A stretch of DNA of 7,487 nucleotides, from NCBI GenBank assembly GCA_012514855.1, contig JAAYZL010000183.1, positions 1 to 7,487 on the forward strand. The letters are read 5' to 3'. Below are positions 7,435 to 7,487 of this stretch, piece after piece (position 1 is the first letter of the stretch; each line of letters starts with the position of its first letter). The position numbers were made by a program, and so were the translations under genes. This DNA comes from Clostridiales bacterium (GTDB lineage Bacteria; Bacillota_A; Clostridia; Christensenellales; Aristaeellaceae). The notes under the pieces were generated by a model. That model ran no database searches and had not been told where the DNA came from. It saw only the letters and a list, made by a program, of their open reading frames with translations.

Positions 7435-7487
7435 GTGCGCTTACCCCTAACAAGCTGTTGATGATGACTTCCTGCGTCTTGCGCTCG
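7427..7487 (-). CDS. C-terminal end of a sugar ABC transporter ATPase (partial)
   Basis: Only the last 19 codons are in the window, reading [19 protein letters not shown] and ending in TGA (7427-7429). The [11 protein letters not shown] segment matches the usual tail of RbsA/MglA-type ATPases and lines up with DQETIMRYAT at the end of the other ATPase here. The position directly before a permease, with an 8-base overlap, supports this. A second open frame through the same bases (ending TGA at 7431-7433) gives a sequence unlike any ATPase tail. Assignment rests on a short segment plus context. Confidence 0.72.
   Translation of the reverse strand, partial: ERKTQEVIINSLLGVSAHE

Noticed and set aside
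7431..7487. Alternative frame for the right-edge gene ending in an ATGA overlap
   Set aside because: Its translation ([18 protein letters not shown]) does not resemble ABC ATPase tails, whereas the chosen frame does.

Overview
The window is GC-rich, and every gene I can support is on the minus strand. It looks like a bacterial chromosome segment, most likely a high-GC Clostridia-type Bacillota. That reading rests on strong AGGAGG-type ribosome sites, two TGnTATAAT promoters, a T5-tailed intrinsic terminator and the protein families present. It is an inference, not a proven taxonomy.

In transcription order (right to left), the right edge (7487-6466) holds the 3' end of a sugar ABC transporter operon: the last codons of an ATPase, overlapping a RbsC/XylH-type permease. 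A GC-rich hairpin (6423-6452) follows. Next is guaB (6312-4858, IMP dehydrogenase), driven by its own near-perfect sigma-A promoter (TTGACA, 17 bp, TATAAT) and closed by a clear Rho-independent terminator (4797-4835).

The gap 4857-4550 carries the control region of a second sugar operon. It has an extended -10 promoter and two 17-bp LacI-type operator-like sites 121 bp apart, one over the -35 and one in the leader. The operon then reads: two-domain sugar ABC ATPase (4549-3044), RbsC-type permease (3040-2039), periplasmic-binding-protein-like sugar receptor (1988-1011), a small protein of the Anabaena sensory rhodopsin transducer (ASRT) family (912-541), and an L-rhamnose mutarotase family protein (551-231). 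The receptor gene is bracketed by stem-loops in both flanking gaps. The last two genes overlap by 11 bp.

Directly after the mutarotase stop codon, bases 1-229 are a tandem array of a 71-bp unit with two inverted repeats per unit. The array runs off the left edge.

A plausible whole: a locally repressed importer brings in a deoxy-sugar or similar monosaccharide, possibly L-rhamnose. RhaM would interconvert its anomers, and the ASRT protein may sense or bind a related carbohydrate. No rhodopsin, repressor or catabolic enzyme (isomerase, kinase, aldolase) is visible, so the substrate is not proven. The ASRT-mutarotase-importer linkage is the most unusual content here.
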